DNA from: JACVRW01 sp963812415
Lineage (GTDB): Bacteria > Actinomycetota > Thermoleophilia > Solirubrobacterales > Thermoleophilaceae
Assembly: GCA_963812415.1 (NCBI GenBank)
Contig: CAWEVH010000024.1
Location: 1 to 64,000, forward strand
Reading direction: 5' to 3'
Length of the DNA: 64,000 bases
The position numbers and the translations under genes were made by a program. Below are positions 42,818-50,365 of this stretch, piece by piece. The notes beneath the pieces are model-generated. The model searched no databases and was not told the origin of the DNA. It worked only from the letters and a program-made list of their open reading frames with translations. The first letter of the stretch is position 1. The number at the start of each line of letters is the position of its first letter.

Positions 42818-44277
42818 CTTCGCAGATCCCGCTCGTCCTCGTCTCGAACCGCGGCCCGGCCACGTTCGAGGACGGCCAGGCAAAGCGGGGCGGCGGCGGT
42901 CTGGTGACGGCGCTCCAAGGCCTCGTCCACCACCGCGACGCCGTTTGGGTCGCCTCCGCGATGAGCGAGGAAGATGCCCGGGTCTCCGCCGAGCACGGCG
43001 GCCGCTCCTTCGAGGTCGAGCTGGACGGCGACACCTATCGGATCAAGCTGGTGGCCAGCGAGCAGGACGCCTACGACGGCTTCTACAACGTCGTGGCCAA
43101 CCCGCTTCTCTGGTTCATCCAGCACTACCTCTGGGACCTCTCGAACGCGCCCGACATCCGCCGCCACGAGGTTGAGGCGTACGAGAACGGCTACTGCGTC
43201 GTGAACGGCGACCTGGCAAGGGCGGTGCTCGAGGAGGTCGAGGACCACGACGACGCCGTCGTGATGCTGCACGACTACCACCTCTACACCGCGCCGAGGG
43301 ATATCCGCCGCGCCCGCCCCGACCTGTTCCTGCACCACTTCGTCCACATTCCCTGGACCCAGCCGGACGCCTGGCGGGTGCTGCCCGCCGACATCCGCGA
43401 GGACGTCTACGAGGGCATCCTGTCCAACGACATCATCGCCTTCCATACCCGCTCCTACCGGCGCAACTTCCTGCTCTGCTGCCGTGAGCTGTTCGACATG
43501 GACGTGGACGAGGAGCTCGGCGTGGTGAAGTTCGACGGCCGCGACGTCTGGGTGCGCTCCTACCCCCTGCCGATCTCCGCGGAGACCTTCCACCGCACCG
43601 CCCAGCGCCCGGCCGTGCACCAGTACGAGCGCGAGATCCTGCGGCGCCGGCGCGAGCACCTGATCCTGCGGGTCGACCGCGCCGACCTCTCGAAGAACGT
43701 CCTGCGCGGGTTCACGGCGTTCGACCTGTTCCTCGAGCAGCACCCCGAGTTCAAGGAGCAGGTGACCTTCATCGCCCACCTGATCCCCTCGCGCCAGGAC
43801 GTGCCGGAGTACGCCGAGTACCTCGAGCGGATCGAGGCGCTCGTGGCCGTGGTCAACCACCGCCACGGCACCACCGACTGGATGCCGATCGACCTGCGCC
43901 TGCGCGAGAACCTCGAGGAGGCGATCGCGGCCTACAAGCACTACGACCTGCTGATGGTCAACGCGATGTTCGACGGCATGAACCTGATCGCCAAGGAGGG
44001 GCCGCTCGTCAACGAGCGCAACGGCGTGTCGCTGCTGTCGGAGAACACGGGGGCGCACGAGGAGCTGGCGGAGTTCGCGCTCTCGGTCAATCCGTTCGAC
44101 GTCCAGGACCAGGCCGATGCGATCCACCGCGCGCTCACGATGTCCGCCGAGGAGCGCTCCTGGCGCGCGCAGGGCCTCAAGCGGATCGTGACCTCGCGCG
44201 ACCCGGGCGACTGGGTCGACGCCCAGCTCGCCGACATCGACGCGAAGCGCCACGGGCGCGAGCCGGTGGCGAGCTGA
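42814..44277 (+). CDS. GT20 family synthase (OtsA-like)
   Basis: 487 residues related to trehalose-6-phosphate synthase: VLVSNRGPATFED and GGGGLVTALQGL at the N-terminus, MLHDYHLYTAP, HHFVHIPWTQPDAWRVLP, and donor-site residues in RVDRADLSKNVLRGF, NAMFDGMNLIAKEGPLVNE and LSENTGAHEEL. The SKN in place of SKG at the sugar-nucleotide site is the variant also seen in some actinobacterial OtsA-like and glucosylglycerol-phosphate/validoxylamine-type synthases, so the product may be trehalose-6-phosphate or another phospho-glucoside. No otsB phosphatase gene follows. Translation is coupled to treT (GTGA overlap), which supports a shared role in compatible-solute synthesis. Confidence 0.85.
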   Translation: MTSQIPLVLVSNRGPATFEDGQAKRGGGGLVTALQGLVHHRDAVWVASAMSEEDARVSAEHGGRSFEVELDGDTYRIKLVASEQDAYDGFYNVVANPLLWFIQHYLWDLSNAPDIRRHEVEAYENGYCVVNGDLARAVLEEVEDHDDAVVMLHDYHLYTAPRDIRRARPDLFLHHFVHIPWTQPDAWRVLPADIREDVYEGILSNDIIAFHTRSYRRNFLLCCRELFDMDVDEELGVVKFDGRDVWVRSYPLPISAETFHRTAQRPAVHQYEREILRRRREHLILRVDRADLSKNVLRGFTAFDLFLEQHPEFKEQVTFIAHLIPSRQDVPEYAEYLERIEALVAVVNHRHGTTDWMPIDLRLRENLEEAIAAYKHYDLLMVNAMFDGMNLIAKEGPLVNERNGVSLLSENTGAHEELAEFALSVNPFDVQDQADAIHRALTMSAEERSWRAQGLKRIVTSRDPGDWVDAQLADIDAKRHGREPVAS

Positions 44278-44385
44278 GGCGGGCTCGTCAGCCGTCGTCG
44301 CAGCGTCGCCCGTGCTGGACCATGCGCTCGGAAGGACCGCCGCCCCCACGCAGCCTCAGGGGAGGGAGTCGGGGCCGCGCGACCG

Positions 44386-45180
44386 TCAGGCGTCGACCGT
44401 GCCCGCCACCGCCCAGGCGCGGGCGCTGAGCGCGAAGGGGCCGCCCCCGACGCGCAGGCGGTGGCGCAGGGCGGTGTGGAGCGCGCTGCGGCGTTCGTCG
44501 TCGAGCGACGCGCAGAACGCGCCTGACGGACCGACGCCGCTCAGCAGGGGCGACCACAGGTCCTCGAAGTCCGTGTAGCTCGCGTGCACCACGAGCGGCG
44601 CGGAGCGCACGTTCCGGAGTCCGGCGTGGCGCCACAGCTCGGCGAGCTCGCCCGCGGCGCACCAGCGCATCACCACGCCCTCGTCGGCGGCGGCGGCGCG
44701 TTCGGGCTCGACCTCGCGGGCCGCGTCCCAGAACGCCCGCAGGAGCGTCATCTCGCCCGCGTAGTCCCAGACGCAGGACGCCACGACGCCGCCCGGCCGC
44801 GTCACGCGGGACATCTCACGCACGCCCGTCTCCGCATCGCGCATGAAGTTCACGACGAGCTGCGAGAGGGCGGCGTCGAACGTCCCGTCGGCGAACGGGA
44901 GCTCCTCGGCCGCCGCCACGACCACCTGAACGCCGGGCAGCCGTGCCCTGCACGCCTCCGCGAACGGCGCCGACGGCTCCGCGGCGGAGACCGCGGCGCT
45001 CCCGAGCCGCTCCGCGAGCACCCCCGTGAGCGCCCCCGGCCCGCAGCCGACGTCGAGGGCCCTCATGCCCTTGTCGACACCGGCGAACGCGGTCAGGGCC
45101 GAGGCCAGCTGCCGGCCGTAGCGACCGATGTGGCGGTCGTAGGCATCGGCGGCTACGAGGAACGTCTCGGCGCCTGGCAT
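44386..45180 (-). CDS. Class I SAM-dependent methyltransferase (Methyltransf_11)
   Basis: 264 residues: ALDVGCGPGALTGVLAERLG (motif I), SAAEPSAPF, AAEELPFADGTFDAALSQLV and EMSRVTRPGGVVASCVWD. The pattern fits the UbiE/COQ5-like small-molecule group; the substrate is unknown. ATG 45180 has TAGCCT 8 bases upstream on the minus strand (45194-45189). It is convergent with the GT20 gene; the 108 bases between hold no clear terminator. Confidence 0.88.
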   Translation of the reverse strand: MPGAETFLVAADAYDRHIGRYGRQLASALTAFAGVDKGMRALDVGCGPGALTGVLAERLGSAAVSAAEPSAPFAEACRARLPGVQVVVAAAEELPFADGTFDAALSQLVVNFMRDAETGVREMSRVTRPGGVVASCVWDYAGEMTLLRAFWDAAREVEPERAAAADEGVVMRWCAAGELAELWRHAGLRNVRSAPLVVHASYTDFEDLWSPLLSGVGPSGAFCASLDDERRSALHTALRHRLRVGGGPFALSARAWAVAGTVDA

Positions 45181-45188
45181 CGCGGGCC

Positions 45189-45194
45189 AGGCTA
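45189..45194 (-). promoter_or_regulatory. Putative -10 box of the methyltransferase gene
   Basis: TAGCCT on the minus strand, 8 bases before ATG 45180. Confidence 0.4.
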
Positions 45195-45244
45195 CCTCGG
45201 CGCGCCTTGGGGCCGGGCGAATCTCGCCCCGACGTCAGGCGGCG

Positions 45245-45388
45245 GGATCGGGGAGGAACTCGCTCGAACTTCGATTCGTCCTGGGTTCACCCCCTCCTAT
45301 GGGGTCAACCCAGGACGAATGGCTGACAGCGGGTCGCAGCCCGAGCCCGTCCACCCGGCTACGGACCCGGATCGGGGAGGAACTCGCT
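45245..45388. repeat. 20-bp direct repeats 124 bases apart
   Basis: The same 20 bases (GGATCGGGGA then GGAACTCGCT) occur at 45245-45264 and 45369-45388. On the minus strand both encode SSEFLPDP; the right copy is the end of the frame 45359-45814 and the left copy is followed by codons for AA and a stop. A large inverted repeat lies between them. This looks like an insertion or duplication at the 3' end of the gene. Confidence 0.7.
45274..45320. repeat. 20-bp inverted repeat with 7-base loop
   Basis: Arms 45274-45293 and 45301-45320 (ATTCGTCCTGGGTT at the outer end) pair with a single C-C mismatch. There is no U-tract on either side. It may act as a terminator for the membrane-protein gene or be the core of a small mobile repeat; 16 bases of the right arm also occur at 35104-35119. 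Confidence 0.65.
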
Positions 45389-45814
45389 GGAGGAGAGCGC
45401 GGGCGGGGCAGGCGGGTTGGGCGGTGTAGGTGCGGCAGGCGGCGCGGGTACGCGGGCGGGCGCGCCAGGGACGGGTGCGGGCGAAGCATGCGCCGAGCCT
45501 GAGCGGATACGGCGGCGGCGCTCCGGGCGCCGCTCCGAGGACCCTCGCCCGCGCTCGGTCGCCGCTCCGCGGCGGCGAGCCTCCGCGGCTTTCCCGACCG
45601 CGGCTCGCGGTCCGGCGGCCGGCGGATCTGCCGGTCCTGATGGAGGGTCGAGGGCCTCGGGCGGCGCCGGGGCCGGATCCGAGCGCCCTCCGCGGCCTCC
45701 GGTGACGATCAGGAAGCCGGCGGCGAACAGCGCGGCGAGCACACCCAGGTTGCCCCATCGAATCCGCCGCCAGAGCGCCGAAGAGCCGCCTGCCCGCCGC
45801 CCGTTCACGCTCAC
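45359..45814 (-). CDS. Small membrane-anchored proline-rich protein
   Basis: Up to 151 residues from GTG 45814: a basic N-terminus, one helix (WGNLGVLAALFAAGFLIVTGG), then a tail dominated by Pro, Ala and Arg that ends SSSEFLPDPGP. The tail composition and the lack of homology leave the true C-terminus open; the neighbouring repeat gives an alternative ending SEFLPDPAA. It is divergent from rpsF, 71 bases between the starts. I do not recognise a family. Confidence 0.5.
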   Translation of the reverse strand: MSVNGRRAGGSSALWRRIRWGNLGVLAALFAAGFLIVTGGRGGRSDPAPAPPEALDPPSGPADPPAAGPRAAVGKAAEARRRGAATERGRGSSERRPERRRRIRSGSAHASPAPVPGAPARVPAPPAAPTPPNPPAPPALSSSEFLPDPGP

Positions 45815-45868
45815 GAGAAGCCCGCGAGGACCGCGCCCTTCGCCCCCGGTTTGCCGCTTGCCCGCTGC

Positions 45869-45874
45869 TATCGT
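45869..45874 (+). promoter_or_regulatory. Putative extended -10 box upstream of rpsF
   Basis: TGC-TATCGT (TGn plus hexamer) with the hexamer ending 11 bases before ATG 45886. Confidence 0.35.
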
Positions 45875-45885
45875 GCCCCGCTCGA

Positions 45886-46461
45886 ATGGCAGGCCTGTAC
45901 GACCTCATGCTCATGATCGACCCGACCGCGCCGGAGGACCGCCGCGACGCAGCGGTGTCCGAGGCCGAGTCGATGATCAACTCCGGCGGCACCCTGGTCG
46001 GCAGCTACGACTGGGGCCAGCGCCGGATGGCGTACGAGATCGACCACCGGCCCGAGGCCGACTACCGGCTCTACCAGTTCGAGGGCAACAACGCCCTCCT
46101 CGAGCGGCTGAACCAGCGGCTCCGGATCCTCGACGGGGTGCTGCGCTTCCGCATCATCAAGGCCAAGCCGGGCCAGCCCGTGCCGCCGCCGCCCGACCAG
46201 CAGGCGCTCCGCCGCCGTGACGAACGCGAGCCGCAGGACACCAAGGTCGCCGCCCGCGCGGCCGCCGACGCCCCCGCCGCCGACGGCGAGGTCGCCGCGG
46301 ACTCCGAGGCCCCGGCCGCCGCCGGCGTGGCCGCACCGGCCGAGGCTGCCCCCGCGCCCACCGGCCCGCCTGTCGAGCAGGCCGCCCCCGCAGCACCGGC
46401 CGAGCAGGCAGCCCCGGATGCCGAGCCGCCGGCCGGCGGCGCCTCCGGCGACGAGGCGTAG
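45886..46461 (+). CDS. rpsF: Ribosomal protein bS6 with a long Ala/Pro-rich C-terminal extension
   Basis: Small-subunit protein that pairs with bS18 on the platform of the 30S subunit. Residues 1-95 are a normal bS6 (GLYDLMLMIDPTAPE, SYDWGQRRMAYEIDHRPEADY, RLRILDGVLRFRIIK). A further 90 or so residues follow, made mostly of Ala, Pro, Glu and Asp, about twice the usual length (95-100 residues in most bacteria). The tail has no domain signature and is probably disordered. It opens the conserved rpsF-ssb-rpsR-rplI-dnaB locus. Confidence 0.93.
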   Translation: MAGLYDLMLMIDPTAPEDRRDAAVSEAESMINSGGTLVGSYDWGQRRMAYEIDHRPEADYRLYQFEGNNALLERLNQRLRILDGVLRFRIIKAKPGQPVPPPPDQQALRRRDEREPQDTKVAARAAADAPAADGEVAADSEAPAAAGVAAPAEAAPAPTGPPVEQAAPAAPAEQAAPDAEPPAGGASGDEA

Positions 46462-46493
46462 GTCTCGCCCAGCGTCACCGCAGGTGTCCCGGA

Positions 46494-46520
46494 CGTGACG
46501 TCCGAGCGACGAACGTCACG
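46494..46520 (+). other. Inverted repeat in the rpsF-ssb gap
   Basis: CGTGACGT (46494-46501) and ACGTCACG (46513-46520), 8-bp arms with an 11-base spacer, lie 32 bases after the rpsF stop. It could be an mRNA hairpin or a protein site. Confidence 0.35.
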
Positions 46521-46650
46521 CCCCCGCGAAAGAACCCGCACTTCGCGGCCACTTCCGTCAGGAACCGCCCACCCCCGCCGACCCCATTTGTACTCTCGAT
46601 CGAACGCGAATCAGCCGCCCCGACAAAGCGGGACAGGAGGAAGCAGTCTT

Positions 46651-47106
46651 ATGGCAGGAGTCAATCTGAACCGGGTTTGCATCACCGGCAACCTCACGCG
46701 CGACCCCGAGCTGCGCTCGACCAACAGCGGCACGTCGGTCTGCAGCCTGCGGGTGGCCGTCAACACCCGTCGCAAGGATCCGCAGACCGGGGAGTGGGGC
46801 GAGAAGCCCAACTACTTCGACGTCACCGTGTGGGGCGCGCAGGCCGACAACTGCGCTCAGTACCTCTCCAAGGGGCGGCCGGTGGCGGTCGACGGACGGC
46901 TCGAGTGGCGCGAGTTCACCGACAGGGAGGGCAACAAGCGGCAGGCGGTGGATATCATTGCCGACTCCGTCCAGTTCCTCGGCTCCCGTGAGTCAGGCGA
47001 GAACGGTGGCCGCTTCACGCCGCAGAGCGACGTTCCCGCGGACACCGCGGACTTCGCGCAGGCGCCGGTAGGCGCCGGGGGCTCGGACGACGACATCCCG
47101 TTCTGA
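46651..47106 (+). CDS. ssb: Single-stranded DNA-binding protein
   Basis: 151 residues. OB fold with LNRVCITGNLTRDPELRST, CSLRVAVNTRRKDPQTGEW, NYFDVTVWGAQADNCAQYL and VDGRLEWREFTDREGNKRQ; a short acidic tail ends in DDDIPF, the tip that recruits replication and repair partners. AGGAGGAAG gives it a strong ribosome-binding site, and the 189-base gap before it may carry its own promoter (TACTCT at 46591). Confidence 0.96.
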   Translation: MAGVNLNRVCITGNLTRDPELRSTNSGTSVCSLRVAVNTRRKDPQTGEWGEKPNYFDVTVWGAQADNCAQYLSKGRPVAVDGRLEWREFTDREGNKRQAVDIIADSVQFLGSRESGENGGRFTPQSDVPADTADFAQAPVGAGGSDDDIPF

Positions 47107-47136
47107 CCCCGAAGTAGCGAGTACGCAGGAGTACAA

Positions 47137-47421
47137 GTGGCAAAGCAGCGTGGAAGCTCAGGGCCGACCAGGGACCGCCGACGCGGCCGTGGCAAGGGCC
47201 TGCCCGGAAGCGGGCGGTTCAAGCCCTGTCCCTTCTGCCGGGAGAAGATCGACGTCGTCGACTACAAGGATCTCGCCGCCCTGCGGCGGGCCATCAGCGA
47301 CAAGGGCAAGATCCGCTCCTCCCGGGTGACAGGCGCCTGCCGCCGCCACCAGACCCAGCTCGCGATCGCCGTCAAGCGCGCTCGTGAGCTCGGCCTCCTC
47401 CCGTACGTCTCCGACAGGTGA
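47137..47421 (+). CDS. rpsR: Ribosomal protein bS18
   Basis: 94 residues from a GTG start. The zinc-binding form is shown by KPCPFCREKIDVVDYKDL with the later Cys and His in GACRRHQTQLAIAVKRAREL. The basic N-terminus (RDRRRGRGKG) is typical of actinobacteria. It partners bS6, encoded two genes upstream. Confidence 0.95.
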   Translation: MAKQRGSSGPTRDRRRGRGKGLPGSGRFKPCPFCREKIDVVDYKDLAALRRAISDKGKIRSSRVTGACRRHQTQLAIAVKRARELGLLPYVSDR

Positions 47422-47456
47422 TGGCTGCGAACCGTCGCATTCCTGCGTCCTCGGTC

Positions 47457-47480
47457 GCGGACAGGCAGAGCCTTGTCCGC
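47457..47480 (+). other. Hairpin in the rpsR-rplI gap
   Basis: GCGGACAGGC pairs with GCCTTGTCCGC (one bulged base) in the 124-base gap between rpsR and rplI. It may be a regulatory mRNA structure. Confidence 0.3.
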
Positions 47481-47545
47481 TCCCTGCGTCCTTGGACTGC
47501 TCGGTTCTCGCAATCACCTCACCCGTCGGCGTAAGGACGAAGACC

Positions 47546-47998
47546 ATGGCTCAGGCAATCCTCCTTCAGGACGTCGACCCGCTCGGGGAGCGGGGCGACG
47601 TCGTGGATGTGTCATCGGGGTACCTGCGGAACTTCCTCGTGCCGCGCAAGCTCGCTCAGCCGGCCACGCCGGCCGCGATCGCCGAGACCGACCGCCGGCG
47701 GGAAGCGGCCGAGCGCGCCGCGACCGAGGCGGCCGCCAAGGCAGAGGAGACCGCGGCGCTTCTGCGCAAGACCGTGCTCACGATCTCCCATCAGGCGGGT
47801 GACGACGGCCGGCTGTTCGGCTCGGTCACCTCGCAGGAGATCGTCGACGCGATCCGCCAGGCACGCGGGGTGCGGCTCGACAAGCGCCGCGTCCTGCTCG
47901 AGGAGCCGATCCGGACCACCGGCACGCACATGGTTTCCGTCGAGGTCACGGACGGCGTGACGGCGGATATCAAGACCATCGTCACCCCTCAGGCCTGA
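47546..47998 (+). CDS. rplI: Ribosomal protein bL9
   Basis: 150 residues. The N-terminal domain shows AILLQDVDPLGERGDVVDVSSGYLRNFLVP, here split: LGERGDVVDVSSGYLRNFL and PRKLAQPAT; a long central helix (about residues 45-80, rich in Ala, Glu and Arg) leads to the C-terminal rRNA-binding domain (GRLFGSVTSQEIVDAIRQ). The ATG at 47546 is preceded by GTAAGGACGAAG. Confidence 0.95.
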   Translation: MAQAILLQDVDPLGERGDVVDVSSGYLRNFLVPRKLAQPATPAAIAETDRRREAAERAATEAAAKAEETAALLRKTVLTISHQAGDDGRLFGSVTSQEIVDAIRQARGVRLDKRRVLLEEPIRTTGTHMVSVEVTDGVTADIKTIVTPQA

Positions 47999-48042
47999 TC
48001 CAGTGACGCTGCGAAGCGTCCTGAACAGGCCTGGTCACGGCG

Positions 48043-49440
48043 ATGGCGATCGCGACATCGTCTAACGCGCCGGGCGGCGTCCCTCCCCACAACGAGGAGG
48101 CCGAGGCCTCCGTCCTCGGCGCGATCCTGATGACCGAGCAGGCCCTCGACGGGGTGCTGCTCGAGGTCGGGCTGCGGCCCGACCACTTCTACCGGCCGCG
48201 GCATCAGCTCGTGTTCCAGGCGATGATCCGGCTGAAGGAGAAGGCTGAGCCGGAGGCGGTCGACGCGCTCACGGTCTGTGACGACCTGCGCAGCCATGGG
48301 GAGCTCGAGAACGCCGGCGGGGAGGGCTACGTGCATGGCCTCCCGGCGGTGGTGCCGGCGGTCGGCGCCGTACTCGACTACGCCCGGATCGTCCGGGACG
48401 ACGCGCTCATGCGCGGCATCCTCGAGACCACGCGCCATATCCAGGCCGAGGTGCTCGCCCACCGCGGCGAGCCGCAGGAGCTGATCGAGCGGGCGGAGAC
48501 GGCCCTCTTCCAGATCGGCCATGACACCGGCAAGGGCGAGATGCGCTCCCTCGAGGAGGTGCTCCACGACGAGATGGACAAGCTCGTCGAGCTCTCGCGC
48601 AAGGACGTGGGGCTCACGGGCGTCACCTCCGGCTTCCCGGACCTCGACGACGTGACGGGCGGCTTCCAGGCCGGGAACCTCATCGTGCTGGCGGCCCGGC
48701 CGTCGATGGGCAAGTCCGCGCTCGCAACCAACATTGCCGAGAACGCTGCCGTCGAGGCGGGCGTGCCGGTCGCGTTCTTCTCGCTCGAGATGTCGGAGAC
48801 CGAGCTCGCGCATCGCTTCCTGGCATCGCGGGCGCGCGTGTCGAGCGACGAGCTGCGGAAGGGCAAGGTCCGCTCCGACCGCTGGCCGAAGGTGAACGCC
48901 GCGGCGAGCAAGCTCGCCGAAGCTCCGCTCTACATCGACGACTCGAGCGACCTCGGAGTGCTCGAGCTGCGGGCGAAGGCACGCCGCCTCATGAACCGGC
49001 GCGGCCTCGGCCTGGTCATCGTCGACTACCTCCAGTTGATGCGTCCCGACGGCCGCGCCGACAGCCGCGTGGAGCAGATCGGGCAGATGAGCCGCGGCCT
49101 CAAGATCCTCGCCCGCGAGCTCGACGTCCCGGTGATCGCGATCTCGCAGCTCTCGCGCGCCGTGGAGTCCCGCAACCCACCCGAGCCGATGCTGTCGGAC
49201 CTTCGTGAAAGCGGCTCCATCGAGCAGGACGCCGACGTCGTGATGTTCGTCTACCGCGACGAGTACTACAACAAGGAGACCGAGCGGCTCGGGGAGGCCG
49301 ACCTGCTCGTGCGCAAGCACCGCAACGGGCCGATCGGCGACGTGACGCTCTCCTTCCTGCCGAAGTATCCGAAGTTCGCAAGCCTGTACCGCGACCGCGA
49401 GGGCATCGCGCCGCCGCGTTCCGACAACGGGGGCGGCTGA
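48043..49440 (+). CDS. dnaB: Replicative DNA helicase DnaB
   Basis: 465 residues; the hexameric helicase that unwinds DNA at the fork. N-terminal domain with NEEAEASVLGAILMTEQAL and FYRPRHQLVFQAMIRL; RecA-like domain with Walker A ARPSMGKSALATNIA, FFSLEMSETELAHR, Walker B LVIVDYLQLM, SQLSRAVESR and the arginine-finger region near LRESGSIEQDADVVMFVYR. No intein is present. The DnaC-like gene begins two bases after the stop. Confidence 0.97.
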   Translation: MAIATSSNAPGGVPPHNEEAEASVLGAILMTEQALDGVLLEVGLRPDHFYRPRHQLVFQAMIRLKEKAEPEAVDALTVCDDLRSHGELENAGGEGYVHGLPAVVPAVGAVLDYARIVRDDALMRGILETTRHIQAEVLAHRGEPQELIERAETALFQIGHDTGKGEMRSLEEVLHDEMDKLVELSRKDVGLTGVTSGFPDLDDVTGGFQAGNLIVLAARPSMGKSALATNIAENAAVEAGVPVAFFSLEMSETELAHRFLASRARVSSDELRKGKVRSDRWPKVNAAASKLAEAPLYIDDSSDLGVLELRAKARRLMNRRGLGLVIVDYLQLMRPDGRADSRVEQIGQMSRGLKILARELDVPVIAISQLSRAVESRNPPEPMLSDLRESGSIEQDADVVMFVYRDEYYNKETERLGEADLLVRKHRNGPIGDVTLSFLPKYPKFASLYRDREGIAPPRSDNGGG

Positions 49441-49442
49441 GC

Positions 49443-50337
49443 GTGCTGCGGAAGGTCGACGACTCCGCCGGCACCTGCCCGTTCGGGGAGTGCGACGGCA
49501 GCACCTGGGTCCTCGACGAGGAGACCAACGAGACGCGTCCCTGCCGCTGCCGCTCGCAGCGCGTCCGGCGGTCGGTCAGCGGCGGCGTCGGCACGGGTAT
49601 CGGCCGGCGCTTCCTCGAGGTGTCGTTCGAGAGGGAGCCGATCGTCTCCCAGGATCGGATGGTGCTCCGCCAGGTGCGCCGCTTCGTGCACGCGATCGAC
49701 GACAACCTCGACGCCGGCCGCGGTATCTGGTTCGACGGCCCGGTGGGCACCGGGAAGACCTCGCTGGCCATCCTGGTCGCAAAGGCGGCGAAGGACAGCG
49801 GGCGCTCGTACGCGGTCTATCCGGTCCCGCGCCTGCTCGCCGAGATCAAGCGGACCTTCGACCGCGACGCGAGCGACTCGTACCTCGCCCTTCTTCCGGC
49901 GTCTGTGCTCCGTCGACGTGCTGGTGCTCGACGACCTCGGCGCGGAGAAGCAGACCGAGTGGGTGCTCGAGCAGCTCTACTCGATCGTCAACGAGCGCTG
50001 GCAGGACCGCCGATCGATCGTGGTCACCACCAACATCCCCGATCCCGACCCGGACGCCCCCGGCCGGATGCTCCGCGCGAGCGCACGCGAGCTACGCGAT
50101 CGGATCGCGGGCGGACGGATCGACGGCGCCGTGATCGAGGACCTTCAGCGCGTACTCGACCGGCTCGAGCGCGTGACGGGCGAGATCGGTGCCCAGGAGG
50201 TGGTGGCGGAGTTCGATCCGATCGCGCGTCTGCGCCGACAGGTAGGCGCGCGCACCGTGTCCCGGCTGGTCGAGATCTGCGACGACCCGATCCCGATCAT
50301 GGGCCCGGACCTGCGCATGGCGGCCCAGGGCGCGTAG
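49443..50337 (+). CDS. DnaC/IstB-like ATP-binding protein with N-terminal Cys cluster (one frameshift)
   Basis: About 297 residues, an AAA+ ATPase related to the helicase loader DnaC. An N-terminal CPFGECDG and PCRCRSQR probably form a zinc ribbon. Walker A is DGPVGTGKTSLAILVAKAA, Walker B VLVLDDLGAEKQTEWV, sensor I VVTTNIPDP and an arginine-rich helix near ELRDRIAGGRIDGA. The frame shifts once near 49905, just before Walker B. Its position directly behind dnaB strongly suggests a role in loading or regulating the helicase, although actinobacteria usually rely on DciA. Confidence 0.82.
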
Positions 50338-50350
50338 GCGCGCGCGGCCC

Positions 50351-50356
50351 TACACT
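50351..50356 (+). promoter_or_regulatory. Putative -10 box of purA
   Basis: TACACT ends 9 bases before ATG 50366. Confidence 0.4.
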
Positions 50357-50365
50357 CGGTTCGCC

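Noticed and set aside
35104..45318. 16-base identity between the AbiEi-DUF559 start and the 45.3 kb inverted repeat as proof of a dispersed element
   Set aside because: A single 16-base match in 64 kb of GC-rich DNA can arise by chance; the two are read in different frames. It is only noted as a lead.
46580..46650. Possible LexA (SOS) box before ssb
   Set aside because: A GAAC half-site occurs in CGATCGAACGCG but the matching GTTC half at the required spacing is missing.
47989..49320. Long minus-strand open frame opposite dnaB (443 codons)
   Set aside because: It is a shadow of dnaB caused by high GC; the protein has no domain and the plus strand is certain.
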